DNA from: Saturnia japonica
Taxonomy: Eukaryota > Arthropoda > Insecta > Lepidoptera > Saturniidae
Assembly (NCBI GenBank): GCA_033032175.1
Contig: CM065320.1
Coordinates: 10,106,001-10,170,000 of the forward strand
Direction: 5' to 3'
Length of the DNA: 64,000 bases
Position numbers and translations under genes: made by a program. The notes beneath the pieces were generated by a model. The model did not search any database and was not told the origin of the DNA. It saw only the letters and a list, made by a program, of their open reading frames with translations. Positions 20,736 through 32,862 of the stretch are shown here, piece by piece. The stretch's first letter is position 1; each line of letters opens with the position of its first letter.

Positions 20736-23324
20736 AAAGGTATGTGTTTTATGCTGAAACTTGTTTTTTGTTAATAGATTATTTATTGTAAAATAGGTAT
20801 TATTAATCTATACTAATGAATAGAATTGCTATTCGTTCATAAAAACAAATTCTTAGGCTGCCAATCCACTATTGCGGAGCTAGGAAGCGGAGCGAGGTTG
20901 CGGAGTTTTGTCGACCAATAGTATCTATCGCATAGAAATCAGTGGGACATGCCAATGTGGGCTTGCGAGGTTTATTCAAATTTCATACATTTTTTATGCG
21001 AAGCGGGAAAGCAGAGCTAAGAAACCAGGAGAAACTGAGTCCGTACAACAAGCCCGTCGCCTCACAGTGGTTCAAGATTTGAATAAATAGAGACAGGAAT
21101 TTCTATTTTATTTTTTTGAATTCGGTAGTTGAAAACTTTTGGAAAATTGTTTTAAACAGTTTATACGTTGAAAATAGTACCTATGAACAATTTTTTTTTT
21201 CATTAATATAATAAATACCTCACAAAAATGCTGCATTATGGTCCCGTGTCGTCATCATTCATTTTATATGATAACAATGACATGTTGACAACTCAAGCAA
21301 GAGTCTTTTCATATTTCCTGAATGGTGACGTCACGTTTTCTAATCCGCGTTTCAAATCACGTGACTCGCAGACAAAAAATATTAATTTTCCAAAGGGAAA
21401 ATTAAAGAAATAAACAATTACTTTTTCCAGATTTGTATTGTTTTAGGCTTTTTATCTGTAGACCAATATTACTCATTAATTTATTTTAATTTTTTACTAT
21501 ACAGTCAACTTGCGGATTGGATTACAATTTTGAACATAAAAACTTTTAATAAAATACAAATTCCTAATTACAATAATGAAGATTTTTTTCTGAAACATGA
21601 AATGCACTACCTAGGTTGCGGCGGAAAATCATTGTACTTACATGTGTATTTGTATTTAGGATTTAGAATATATTTTTTATAAAAAAGAAACATTGTTTTT
21701 ATTCTCAAAAGTTTCTTGACTTTATCGAAATTTATCTAATATCAAAAGTAATTAAGTTATTCTTTTAAAAATACAGCTTGAAAATATTAGCCACTTTGTA
21801 CCTAAAGAACTCGAACGGCGGCGGAAATGTTTGGTATTAACAAAATACACACTAGAAGCTGGTCAACTGATAACTTTTTGTATAATTTTCCAGAATTAAT
21901 TTAATTATTTTTTCCCCAATATTATTTTAATACTCTTTATCAAAATTTATCTATGAAAAAATGATTTGAATTATGATCGATCATTCTTTAAAACAAAAAT
22001 TTGATTGAAATTTCGACTTTCGATGCCTTTATCTCTATTTTACGAATCGTGAACCACTGTGCTGCACCACGGAATAAAGTGAAGTTAAGTTGGACTTAGA
22101 ATAGGGTACACTTGTATCACTGTGTCAGGCTCGTAAGAGAGTATGTATATTGTTCTGTGTGTGGTTCTGTGGTATCGGGAATCATCGGGACCAATGGTGA
22201 AATCAGGCTCTTGAAAAAGTAAAAATTATGGGGTACATGTTTTTTTTTCTCCTTGATGTAATAAATAATAATTTATGGACAATAGAAAAATAACAACAAC
22301 AAGATTTCTCGCAACAAGTACTGCTACTCGACGTTAGATGTCGCTCTATACATTTTATTAATTGTAGTGCTAGTCTAATTGCTTTGAATTACGGTTGTTA
22401 ATTAAAAAGCAGCTATAAAGTCGATGCTATTCGAATAGGGATGTAGCGTCAATTTGTTACGAGAATTACTTATCGATGATCTATTTTGGTCATAAGATTC
22501 GTTTTCATAATAGTGAAACTTTTAAAGATTTTAATTAACAATATTTTGCTACTAAAAGTGGAGACAAAATAGAATTATGGTAAAAATAAATATTGGTATC
22601 TATACAATTAATAAAATTTGATGTCGCCAACATTTAATATACTTTTCCTCCATGTCCCGTTCGTTTTTTCCATCCTCTTTATGACATTTATTCAACAAAA
22701 ATTACTGATTAATGATTACAAAGAGAAGAACACGGATCTTGATCGTCGGTACGGAATATAGTATTCTATTTATATCTATGGCGATAATACCAGTAAGCGA
22801 TTCATGGAGCTCTAATTCGAGTAGCAACAAATCACTAGTTGAATAGCATGTATTCTGCCAGAATAAAATAAACTTTGTTTTTATAATCCTCAGGTTGTTT
22901 GTTATTAGTGAAGTTTTATATAAGTATTCATTTCTCTTTAAGTTTGATTTTATATATTTATTAAAGATATGTTATTTTCCGATTGTATGTAATACCTCCA
23001 TTTAGAAGATTTTTATTTCTACCATCGTTTTTACACTCTAAAACTGAAGAATAAACCATGGTAAACGATTTATTTGCATCACGTAAAACGATTTTCTTAC
23101 TATTACGAAGCATGCAAGGAATATCTAGTAACATTAAATACGAAATCAGAGTTGTGTTAAAAAGTATTTCGAAAATCTGAATTGAAAATCGTTAAATCGC
23201 GTTTAAAATACCATATATTTACATATATATATACTCATATATTTCAATGATTTATTATTTTAACATATCGATACTTTTACCCATCGTTTATCCCTATTTT
23301 GTAGACGATTGTAATTTGAAGTAG
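20736..23324. other. Intergenic; no gene recognised
   Basis: A GC-rich patch at about 20860-21070 (CGGAGCTAGGAAGCGGAGCG) with a short frame shows no known protein. The rest is AT-rich. Small frames such as 21228-21413 have no family features. Confidence 0.4.
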
Positions 23325-23560
23325 ATATAGTTTTTGGCGGGATTTTGAAATTACATGTTGTGGGTTTTATTTTTAATTCAATATCTGAGGTTTTTGACCT
23401 TATATTATGTAATATTGGTGGTGTTATGCGTGATGAAGTTTGGTTTTTGTGCTTAAGTGAAGTGGATTATAAATATAAGCTGAAAGCATTCTTTCTGAGA
23501 TCCCACAAAAACTTTCTACAAAGTTCTAACAAGGTAGCCACCATCTTGTTAAGATACTGA
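23325..23560 (+). mobile_element. (GAA)-tail retroposon family, copy 1 (plus, 3' truncated)
   Basis: It begins TTTTTGGCGGGATTTTGAAA, then TACATGTTGTGGGTTTTATT, AATATTGGTGGTGTTATGCG, CCCACAAAAACTTTCTA and AAGGTAGCCACCATCTTGTT. It is the forward match of 37135-37465 (reverse) and of the interrupted copy at 59690-60530 (reverse). Confidence 0.75.
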
Positions 23561-23624
23561 AATTGTTTTAACAAGCTAAAAAAGAGGTCTTTTAGTCGTA
23601 ATTAAAGTTCTATATGAACATAGT

Positions 23625-23795
23625 TATTTAGCAATTAGCTAAAAAGGCTCGTTTGGTCGTAAGAATTACTAATCCTATGAAATTAGTAACTACTAATATT
23701 AGCAACCATAACATTAGTAATCACTAATGGTTATATTTGAGATATCTCAAGATATTATCATTCTATCTTCTTTAGATTAGTATGATTACATTAGT
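23625..23795. repeat. Repeat matching the reverse complement of 40090-40255
   Basis: AGCTAAAAAGGCTCGTTTGG, TCGTAAGAATTACTAAT and CATAACATTAGTAATCACTA mirror AGCTAAAAAAAGGTCGTTCG and CTAACATTAGTAATTACTAA read on the minus strand near 40250-40150. It is probably a fragment of the same hAT-like element. Confidence 0.5.
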
Positions 23796-23796
23796 T

Positions 23797-24599
23797 TAGT
23801 GCTGCCAACCGTACGATTTAATATTTTAAATCGTATTTTATACCACCTTTTTGGAGCTGATACGATGTACGATCATGTATTCGAAATCGCATGTAAAATA
23901 TACAATCTTTCCAAATCTTACAATATTCATATAAAAGTACAAAATAATAATGGATACGTTTATTTTCTATAAATAAAAATTAATACCGACAGACACGAAA
24001 GATTAATTTATGGCATTCAGATTTCAGTAATTCTAATCCAAACAATATTATACACTACGCTGTTATGGTTAATTTCAATTTAATTTCTGTTTTTTTCGTT
24101 TGCAAGCACGTTTGTAGTTTATATTATGAATACGTACAGGTCTTTTTGTTGCATGTTGCTTTCATTACGAGATTTGGTTGGTATTTCTGTGTTTATTCTA
24201 AATAAATTAGATACGTACTTTTATTTAGTTTCCGTCTGTTTGATATAAATATTGTTTTTTCTTCAGAATCATGGTAGAAAAATCTAGAAATAAGCAAAAG
24301 ACACCAAAAAAACTCTTCAACGAAGTCAAGAATTTTTAAAAGTATTGGCCTGGAACAATTAGATGTAGGTATTTAAGAAGTGGTTCAAACCGTGCCCTAC
24401 CGAATTTAAAGCCACATCTTAAACCTCTGCAAATGTTAAATATTGATGTAAAGTAATAACAATATTACGTATTTAAATTATTTCTTATTATTTAATGGAA
24501 AATCAATGCATACTATTTTTTTTTTTAGAATTCTTAGTAAACTACTATTTTTGCTAGTATATGGTACGATTCCCTAAAAAATAAAGTTGGCAACTCTGG
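23797..24599. mobile_element. Short DNA element with inverted ends (hAT-like MITE)
   Basis: The left end TAGTGCTGCCAACCGTACGA and the complement of the right end CAGAGTTGCCAACTTTATTT match at the TGCCAAC core. Inside is a splice-like TTTCTTCAG followed by a 22-codon start (MVEKSRNKQKTPKKLF), perhaps what remains of a transposase exon. No clear 8-bp duplication. Confidence 0.4.
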
Positions 24600-24614
24600 A
24601 ATGAAACTCTCGGT

Positions 24615-24750
24615 AGAGACAGGGTCTCCAGATTGGGTTGTTTTTTTCCCATTTTGGGAAAAAATAATGTCAGTGGGGAATTTTGGGGAAACTGAAATGA
24701 TAGGGAAAATTTAAGCACTGGGGAAAATGGGGGAACAAATTATCTGCATA
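24615..24750. repeat. GGGTCTCCAGATTG terminal repeat
   Basis: GGTCTCCAGATTGGGTTGTT followed by GGGAAA/GGGGAA-rich sequence. The complement of 39650-39727 reads GGGTCGCCAGATTGCATTTT with the same GGGGAAA-rich interior. It is probably the terminus of one DNA-transposon family. Confidence 0.45.
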
Positions 24751-25596
24751 GCCGTACTACAACTACTATTTCTACTCAGGGTTCACAACCTAAAGCGTGG
24801 CAATTATTGTACCAACAACTTCGAAACTATCGTATGTTCCTGTATTGGACCAAAACTATAGTACTTCACCAATTTCAGCTCCAGAGGACCTATTTAAAAA
24901 AAATCTTATATTGTTAAAATGATCGTATTTTCTTACAATTTGCTATCGTACGAGGGCATGCAATTGTAATAAATGTACGATATGCACACATACAGTTGTA
25001 AACCCTGCTTCTGCTAATACCATCTATGATATTTTAATTCAAACTTCACATACTCGTTTTTGAACATATTTACTGTTTATTATAGTAGCTCGACAATTTG
25101 ACTGTACTGTCTCTGTTGGATGATGTAATTTCTCTCTTTTTCTTTAAAAACCCTTTATATTATCATTCTTGTTTCAAAATTGGTAATTATTACAGCAACG
25201 AGCAATGTAATGCATTATTCCTACGCATTGTATAACAAATTATTGACACACTATTATTCTACTGTCAGCTATCTTTATTATTTTTAATAATGGCAATAGT
25301 CGTCCCGCGTTATGCAATGTGCGAAGCAAGCATTACGTATGAAACCTTTAGGAACTTTATTTCTGAAAGTGAGAGCTTTTAACGTTTCTCGCACTAGACA
25401 TTGCCATGCTTATTAAGATTTTTCCGAATTTACGATAATAATCTCTGCCTATGTCATTCCCACAATTAAGATGAATCTAACAACACCTCATATGATGAAA
25501 CCCCTCAAGCCGTTTATGCTACAGAGCGTGCCAAAGAACTAGACATACATACATACTGAAAAACAACCCTCCTCTTTCGCGGTCGGTTAAAAACAA
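24751..25596. other. Intergenic; no gene recognised
   Basis: AT-rich with scattered repeat-like phrases. I see no coding region and cannot name an element here. Confidence 0.35.
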
Positions 25597-25864
25597 ATGT
25601 AACATTGGATGTGTTCTATAATTGTTATGCCAGAGAAAATTTGTATTTAATATTACATATGTATTGTATAAATTATGCGGCTGTAGTCATACTTTTGTTA
25701 ATTACTAAGCCGCTTAAAGCTCTGTTACCTATTTCTAAAGTTACTATACCTAGTGTTGTATATGATGTAGTCTATGATTACTTGTTATGATGTAGGTACT
25801 TTTACATAAAGGAATTGTATCTAAGAGATCACACGGTGCAGTTTGATTTACATTGGATAAATGC
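25597..25864 (+). repeat. Possible 5' LTR of the Gypsy element
   Basis: It starts TGTAACATTG and ends AAATGCA, 3 nt before TGGTGTCAGGTTTGGAG, which looks like a tRNA primer-binding site. The gag start codon is about 65 nt further on. There is no second LTR in the window to confirm the borders. Confidence 0.3.
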
Positions 25865-25944
25865 AACGTGGTGTCAGGTTTGGAGTTAGTCAAGTAATTT
25901 TGATTGAAGAAAGAATATTATACCATGATAATGCCGAATAGTGT

Positions 25945-26096
25945 TGTTGTGAAATCCGAATGTATTCGTTTTTGAAGTGGTTGCGTTGGCAACAGTTGTT
26001 GTTAGAAAAATAAAGAGAATTGAGAAACATGTGAATCCTCGTTAATATTTTAATCCTTAATTTAAATAAATAGAACCGTAGCGTAATAATATTACA
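25945..26096 (+). repeat. 5' LTR of the BEL element
   Basis: Begins TGTTGTGAAATCCGAATG and ends AATAATATTACA (TG...CA ends). It is near-identical to 31611-31763. Confidence 0.95.
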
Positions 26097-26099
26097 TTG

Positions 26100-26112
26100 T
26101 GGCGACCGTGAC
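26100..26112 (+). promoter_or_regulatory. Primer-binding site of the BEL element
   Basis: TGGCGACCGTGAC starts 3 nt after the LTR. It is the sequence type complementary to the 3' end of an arginine tRNA, as used by several insect LTR elements. The tRNA assignment is from memory. Confidence 0.65.
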
Positions 26113-26135
26113 TGTGGTAATTTACGATACTAAAT

Positions 26136-28244
26136 ATGGAGTCAAAAATTAAGGAGAGAACTGTGACGCGTAGATTATTCACGAAGGCAGCGAATAATAT
26201 GGAATCCACATTGAGCCGGCATTATGAGACAAATAAAGAAAAACCGGAACAGTGTGAGATGAGAATGCACTGGATAAAATTAAAAGAATTATATGAGAGG
26301 CTTCAGTGTCAAAATGAAGAAATAAGAAAATTACTTTTGTCTACACAAGATTGGAAAGAAAGTGATTTAGAGTCAGAAGAGGAAGACTGTGAAAAATATC
26401 AGACGAGATGGCTGCTTCTAAACGCTAAATACGAGGATTATAATAACAGCAGTATAAAAATGAAAGGTAACATCAAACAATTAAAATTGCCTCCCATTGA
26501 GTTAAAGAAATTCGATGGCAATGTGAAAAATTGGTTATCCTTTTGGGGTCAATTTAAAAAGATAGACGAGGACCTATCAATGGATAATGATGACAAATTT
26601 TATTATCTACTGCAATCTATCACACCCAATACAGAGGTTCGTGCATTAGTAGAAAGTTACCCACCATATGGTGATAATTATAAGGAGTGTATGGCTCAAT
26701 TAAAATCTAGATATGCCCGAGATGAGATATTAATACAAGTATATGTCAGAGAGTTGTTGTCACTGATCTTGCTCAAAGTTGAAGGAGGTAAGTTAGATCT
26801 TACAACATTATATGACAAGCTGAATGCACAGCTTAGAGCTCTTGAGATGTTAGGTGTTACAAAAGAGAAGTATTCAGCATTTATTTTACCAATGGTTGAA
26901 TCTTCATTGCCACATGATATACTAAAAGCGTGGGAACGTTCTACAACACATACTATAAATATGGAGGAAGAGTTGACAAATCTATTATCATTTCTCAAGA
27001 AAGAAGTGGAAAGTGAACAAAGAATTGCTATGGCCAAGAACACCTTTAGTACAGAAACAAATAATAATTCTGAACCAACAGCTAGTTGTTTAATAGCACA
27101 GTCTAAAACACCAGTGAAGAAATCAAAGAGTTGTATATGGTGTGATAAGGAAACACACTCAAATATGGAATGCTACAAGATGACGAAAATGTCTGTTGAA
27201 CAAAGAGAGGAACATCTAAGAAAGAAGAAAGCATGTCTCATTTGTCTGAAAGTTGGACATTATGCAAAAGTATGTAAATCTTTTGTAAAATGTTTTATAT
27301 GTGGAAAAAGACACTCATCAGTGTTATGCTACACACAAAAGACCAGATCTAAAACTGAGAATAATAATTTATCAACATCATTGTCAGCACAGAGTCAGTC
27401 AGGACAAAAGGAGACTTTACTACAAACTGTTACTGTCAACATTGTATACAATGGAAAGAAGAAAACAGTAAGAGCACTTTTGGACAATGGGTCTCAGAGA
27501 TCATACATACTACAAGATGTGGTACAAGAACTGAAAATTCCAGCTATCAGTAAGGAGTTCTTAACTCATTCTTTATTTGGTGGAGTGACTGTTAACACTA
27601 AGGAACACAGAGTGTATAGTTTTAATGTTGAGAATTTGGACAGTACATTTATATTTAATATAACAGCCTTAAGCCAATCTTGTATTTGTAAATATATTCC
27701 AAGGGTCAATAAGTGTGACACACAGATTTATAATATGTTACAACAACATGGTATAACTCTGACAGATAATGTAGAATGTTCAACAGAGATTGGCCTATTG
27801 ATAGGTTCAGATTTTTCAGGTGTTTTAATGACACCAAATGTAATACAATTGGAGAATGGTATGACAGGTATAAAAACTAAACTAGGTTGGACTTTACAAG
27901 GAACACAGGTGAGTTCTACATTAAATAATATTATAACTACAACTTTATTCTGTATTAATAATAAAAACGATATAACAGGTTATTGGTTGTTGGAGACATT
28001 AGGTATTCGAGATCCTGTTGAAGTAAAATCTAACAGTGAAATAGAGGCTGAGGTGATTATGAGGTTTGAAGAAAGCATAAAAGTTAATTCTGAAAACAGG
28101 TATGAAGTTCAGCTTCCTTGGAAACCAGGTCATGATAATTTATTAAATAATTATGATTTAGCATTTAAAAGATTAGAGTCAATGACTAAGAAATTAGTAT
28201 CTAATGGTACTTTTAATAGTTATGATGCTATAATAAAGAATTAG
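26136..28244 (+). pseudogene. BEL gag-protease reading frame, ends at in-frame TAG
   Basis: 702 codons. A coiled-coil-like N-terminus is followed by the DUF1759 gag core (LPPIELKKFDGNVKNWLSFW, residues about 117-136). Zinc knuckles start at about residue 367 (CLICLKVGHYAKVC, then CFICGKRHSSVLC). A DUF1758 aspartic protease follows, with the active-site LLDNGS at about residue 450. The frame then enters the linker before the reverse transcriptase and stops at TAG (28242-28244). The next codons stay in the same frame into the polymerase part. BEL elements normally have one long frame, so the TAG is either a nonsense change (for example from CAG) or a readthrough stop. Confidence 0.9.
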
Positions 28245-30962
28245 CAAGAATCAGGTATAGTTGAGCTTGTGTTAAATTCTGAAAGGAATAAAAGTCAATC
28301 ACATTACTTACCCCACAAGCCAGTGTTTAAAGACTCGAGTTTAACAACAACAATAAGACCAGTATTTGATGCTTCTGCATGTGATATTAACGGAAGGTCA
28401 TTAAACTCTTGTTTAGAGAAAGGGATGAATTTTCTAGAGCAAATTCCTACATTAATTGCACAGTTCAGAAAAAGAGCCATAGGTATAACAGCTGATATAG
28501 CAAAAGCATTTTTACAAATTGTTGTTATGCCCAGTGATAGAGAGTGTTTAAGATTTTTGTGGTGGAAAGATAATAAAAGGACTGAAGTTTTAACTTACAG
28601 ACATTGCAGAGTTGTATTTGGACTAACATGTAGCCCATTTTTATTGTCTGCAACTATTCGGCATCACTTGAGGCAGGTAACAGATGAATATACAGAGTCA
28701 GCACAATTACTGAAAAAGTCATTCTATGTAGATAATTGTGTAACCAGCTTAGACTATAAATCGGAGGTATGTAAATTTATATATGACTCTAAACAAATCA
28801 TGAATAAGGTTAAGTTTGACTTAAGACAGTGGGTTACAGCACCAATGCATATTAATGAAACAAATGAATCTGAAATATCAGTACTCGGTCTTGTGTGGGA
28901 TACTGTTTCAGACAAACTTTGCTGTAATACACAAGATCTGCCTACATATGAAGATATCAAAAATACCACAAAGAGACATCTATTGTCAATAACTCAGAAA
29001 ATATTTGATCCTATTGGATTCATATGTCCAGCTATGTTAACGCCTAAGTTGATACTAAAAGAAACTTGGCGTCGGGAGCTTGTGTGGGATGAAATATTAC
29101 CCACAGATTTGTTGAATAAATTTCAAGATTGGTATAAATATATAACATACCTTAATATTTGTAAAATTCCTCGACGTTTGACTACTGAATTAATTAAAGA
29201 ATGCAAGCTGGGTCTACACATGTTTTGCGATGCTAGTAAAGATGGATATGGAGCTTGTGTTTTTTTGAGGGCGCAGAAAAATAATAAAATATCAGTACAA
29301 TTAGTAGCCGCGAAGGCTAGAGTATCACCACCAAAGAATATGACTATCCCCAGATTGGAGTTAACTGCTGCTTTGATAGGGACAAGATTACTTACAAATG
29401 TACAAAAAAGTCTCCAGCTTACTGAGTATGATATATATTGCTGGTCAGATTCTTGTGTAGTTCTATACTGGATAAAAAGAGAACTAGCGTGGAACACATT
29501 TGTAGGAAACAGAGTAAAGGAAATTAGAGAAAATACTAATTCACATAATTGGCATCATATTCCAGGTCAGCAGAATTGGGCCGACATAGCTTCCAGAGGA
29601 TGCAATGCAAAAGTTCTCGCCGAAATGCATTGGTGGGAGGGTCCAGAGTGGTTGCGCTTGGAACCTGATCAGTGGCCTAAGTCGGAGTTGCTGATTGAGG
29701 AAAAAGAGGCACATGTCGAACTTAAGAAAACTGTATGCAATATAAACATTAGTTTAAATGAGAGTATATTAAAACAATTGGAAAACTATTTCAGTAAATA
29801 TACAAAGATTGTAAGAACGTTGGCCTGGGTAATGAGATTTATATATAATATACGTAATAAAAATAATAAGAGGATTGGTGAAATAGCATACAGTGAATTT
29901 AACGAGGCTGAAAAGCATATAATAAAAAATATACAACATGAAAATATGGAGTTGATTGAAAAGAAGAGTGAAAGTCTGACACAGTTTTATGATAAAGAAG
30001 GAATATTAAGAGTTAAAACAAAATTGCTGCTATCAGATTTTCCTGAACAAATAAAAACTCCTTACCTACTTTTAGCGAATAATCCTATTGTGACTGCACT
30101 AGTGAGACAAAGACATGTACAGCTACAACATGCAGGCACCAATCAGCTAATTGCAGACATCCGGTCTAGATTCTGGATAATAGGAATTCGTCGCCTAGTG
30201 AGATCAGTTATATCTAAATGCATCATATGTATAAGACATAGATCAAAACCAGTACAAGCACCGACTGCTCCATTACCTACAGAACGTGTAACATGTTCAG
30301 CACCGTTTCAAACAACAGGAGTTGATCTCGCTGGACCTCTTTATTTGAAAAATGGAGAGAAATGCTGGATTGTGCTTTACACTTGTGCTGTCTATCGTGC
30401 AGTACATCTAGAATTGACTAAGTCCTTGTCCACAGAATCATTTATAATGACATTAAGGAGATTTATAGCACGACGTGGTCGCATCGACACGCTTATGTCA
30501 GACCAAGGCACTAATTTTCAAGGAATTAAACATCTACTTACCTTGTTAGATTGGGATGAAATCCAAAGACGCTCGATGATAGAACGCATAACGTGGAAAA
30601 TGAATGTACCTTCTGCTGCTTGGTGGGGAGGGTATTGGGAGCGTCTGATAAGAATAATGAAAGATTTACTGCGTCGTGCCTTAGGAAAATCATCTGTATC
30701 ATACGATGAGCTTCAAACTATTCTTTGTGACTGTGAAGCCACAATGAATGGCCGTCCATTGACATATGTTAACAACGATAAAGCTGAAGCATTGGATCCA
30801 TTGACACCAGCACATTTCATACAGCCTTTGAGCAACACAGATGTAACTGATATTGATCAGATTGACGCAAAAGGCATGAATAAACGTCTAAGATACTTAC
30901 AAAATCTTCGAGAGCAATTTAGACATAGATTCAAGACTGAATATTTAACAATGTTAGTGTAA
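28245..30962 (+). pseudogene. BEL reverse transcriptase, RNase H and integrase, ends at in-frame TAA
   Basis: It continues the same frame. The reverse transcriptase has VFDASA, ADIAKAFLQI and the active site as YVDN (28724) instead of YVDD. RNase H has LHMFCDASKDGYGA and YCWSDSCVVLYWI. The integrase has an H-H-C-C zinc domain (QLQHAGTN to CIIC, 30120-30230) and the D, D, E catalytic positions in GVDLAGP, LMSDQGTNFQG and YWERLIR. It stops at TAA 30960-30962, after which the frame stays open. Confidence 0.9.
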
Positions 30963-31346
30963 AGAGGAAGAGAAAAGGCTGATAGTCTGAAAGTAGGAGA
31001 TATTGTTTTAATTGAAACCGGAGATAAAAGGATAAAGTGGCCTTTAGGATTAATCGAAGAAATTTACCCTGGAAGAGATGGTATTAGCAGATCTGCACGC
31101 GTGAGAACATCTGTAGGGTACAAGGTTCGTCCTTTTCAAAGACTGTACAAACTAGAAATCACATGTACTGATTTTAGTTTTTTGAAGACAGATTCTGATG
31201 ATCAAAATAGCCCAACAGGTAATGATAGTTTATTAAACTCTAATTCAGCAGATCAACAAAGATCAATGAGTCCTGAGAAACCACAGTTGAAGACTCGCAG
31301 CGGTAGGGTGGTAAAACTGCCAAGTGAGTATAAGTTATATGTTTAA
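30963..31346 (+). pseudogene. BEL C-terminal domain (DUF5641-like) after the TAA
   Basis: In the same frame as the integrase, past the stop: LKVGDIVLIETGD, KWPLGLIEEIYPGRDG and YKVRPFQRLYKLE. This is the chromodomain-like tail found at the end of BEL/Pao integrases. It ends with TAA at 31344. Confidence 0.85.
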
Positions 31347-31602
31347 ATTCTTTATTCTAAACTGTCTTTTATAGCAATCTCCATATTTAGTTTATTTTTT
31401 GTTACTAGTTATCTGTCAGACAAATATGATACATTATATTAATTTATAATTGTAAAACTATTATTATAATTAATAATGGCAATGGTTGTAATTTTTTCAT
31501 ATTGTGATAGAGCTTCGAGGAAAGTTGTAAATTGTTAAATTTTTATATAATATAATTGTACTTCAGTAATATAACATTCGGATATATACTTTGTTTCGGT
31601 GT

Positions 31603-31610
31603 GCGGAGGA
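31603..31610 (+). other. Polypurine tract of the BEL element
   Basis: GCGGAGGA lies immediately before the 3' LTR, where second-strand priming is expected. Confidence 0.6.
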
Positions 31611-31763
31611 TGTTGTGAAATCCGAATGTATTCGTTTTTTGAAGTGGTTGCGTTGGCAACAGTTGTTGTTAGAAAAATAAAGAGAATTGAGAAACATGTG
31701 AATCCTCGTTAATATTTTAATCCTTAATTTAAATAAATAGAACTGTAGCGTAATAATATTACA
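31611..31763 (+). repeat. 3' LTR of the BEL element
   Basis: Matches 25945-26096 except for one extra T in a T-run and one C-to-T difference near the end (AGAACCG versus AGAACTG). Followed by the duplicated AGTGT. Confidence 0.95.
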
Positions 31764-32862
31764 AGTGTAAATAAAACAAACGTAAGTGCTACAACAAGCC
31801 AAACAACGATTTACTCGACGCTGCAACAACCACCGCCATTGAGCGGGGACGTTAATCTCGCAAACAGTTATCGTTACTGGAAGAAAATTTTTGATCGTTA
31901 TTTAATTGCGAGTGGAAGAGAAAAACCTCAGACAGAGAGAAGTGTGCATTGTTTATGCACGTTAACGGGCATGTTGGATGAGATATTTATGAAGAATTGG
32001 ACCTAACAACCTTAAATTCTCAAAAAAGTGTGATCCCCAGAAGAACATTAATTTTGAGAGACATATAAATTTTGAAACAGTACATAACACTGAAAACTTT
32101 GAGGAATTTTTAGTATTACTGGAAATTCGAAGTAAAACATTTGAATTCGAAAAACTTCGCAAAAGTTTGATATTAATTCAATTAATAAAGTGAATCAAGG
32201 ACGGAGAGTTGAGGGAAAATATGCTAAGAAAAAGCGATTTAAAGCTAGAAGAAGCTGCTTAGTGGTGTCGAGCGGCAGAGATAGCAGGCCAACAGGCGAG
32301 CACAATACAACCGACGGCATCAGGAAGTAACATATCTACGGCTACAAATAATTTAGTGGTGCCTGCCGAGATTGAACGTGTAAGCGCAGGCATAATGACT
32401 CGGGTGCCGCTTACGGATCCAAAGCGGCGCGGCGCGTCGGCGCGAGTTGACGCAGCGAGGGCGATGGAGCGGCAACGTCTTGAGAGGGCCGCGCGGCGCA
32501 TATTATGAAGACTCGCGAATGTGTAGTTACTGTAATTTTAATCAAGATCGTAATAAATGTCCGCCGTATAATGTAAATTGTTATAGATGCAGTAAAATAG
32601 GCCATTTTGCAAAGTGCTGTAAGACTGTTGTTGAAATTGAATTTTCATCGGGTAGTGATAACGGCGAAATTGTGAATTTTATTGAAATAAATTCTCTATC
32701 AAAAGGAATGTCCAAAAGCAGTTTCCAGGAGGCCGGCTTTGATTTACGTATGTTGCACCGCTCGGAAAGTATATTACCCGAGGTTAGTAAAAATATATTA
32801 CCAATTTTAAGATATTTTAGGGGAAAACTTCGCCATAAACATAAAGTATTTATGAGTAAAAT
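31764..32862 (+). pseudogene. Gypsy gag remnant with CCHC zinc knuckle
   Basis: It resumes in phase after the BEL insertion. PPPLSGDVNLANSYRYWKK and FDRYLIASGREKPQTERS are typical of the capsid start of Gypsy gag in insects. After several stops and shifts comes a cysteine-rich part (CSYCNF...C..., then CYRCSKIGHFAKCC, 32578-32620). The sequence is cut by the hAT element at 32863. Not functional. Confidence 0.75.

Larger units (their letters stand above)
25945..31763 (+). mobile_element. BEL/Pao LTR retrotransposon, structurally complete
   Basis: Two LTRs (152 and 153 bp) flank an interior of gag, protease, reverse transcriptase, RNase H, integrase and a C-terminal domain in one reading frame, broken by two stop codons (TAG at 28242, TAA at 30960). 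The target duplication AGTGT is at 25940-25944 and 31764-31768. The LTRs differ by one substitution and one extra T, so the insertion is recent. It lies inside the gag of the Gypsy element. Confidence 0.95.

Noticed and set aside
27000..29500. Antisense frames of 70-124 codons within the BEL element
   Set aside because: They mirror the gag and polymerase frame and have no motifs.
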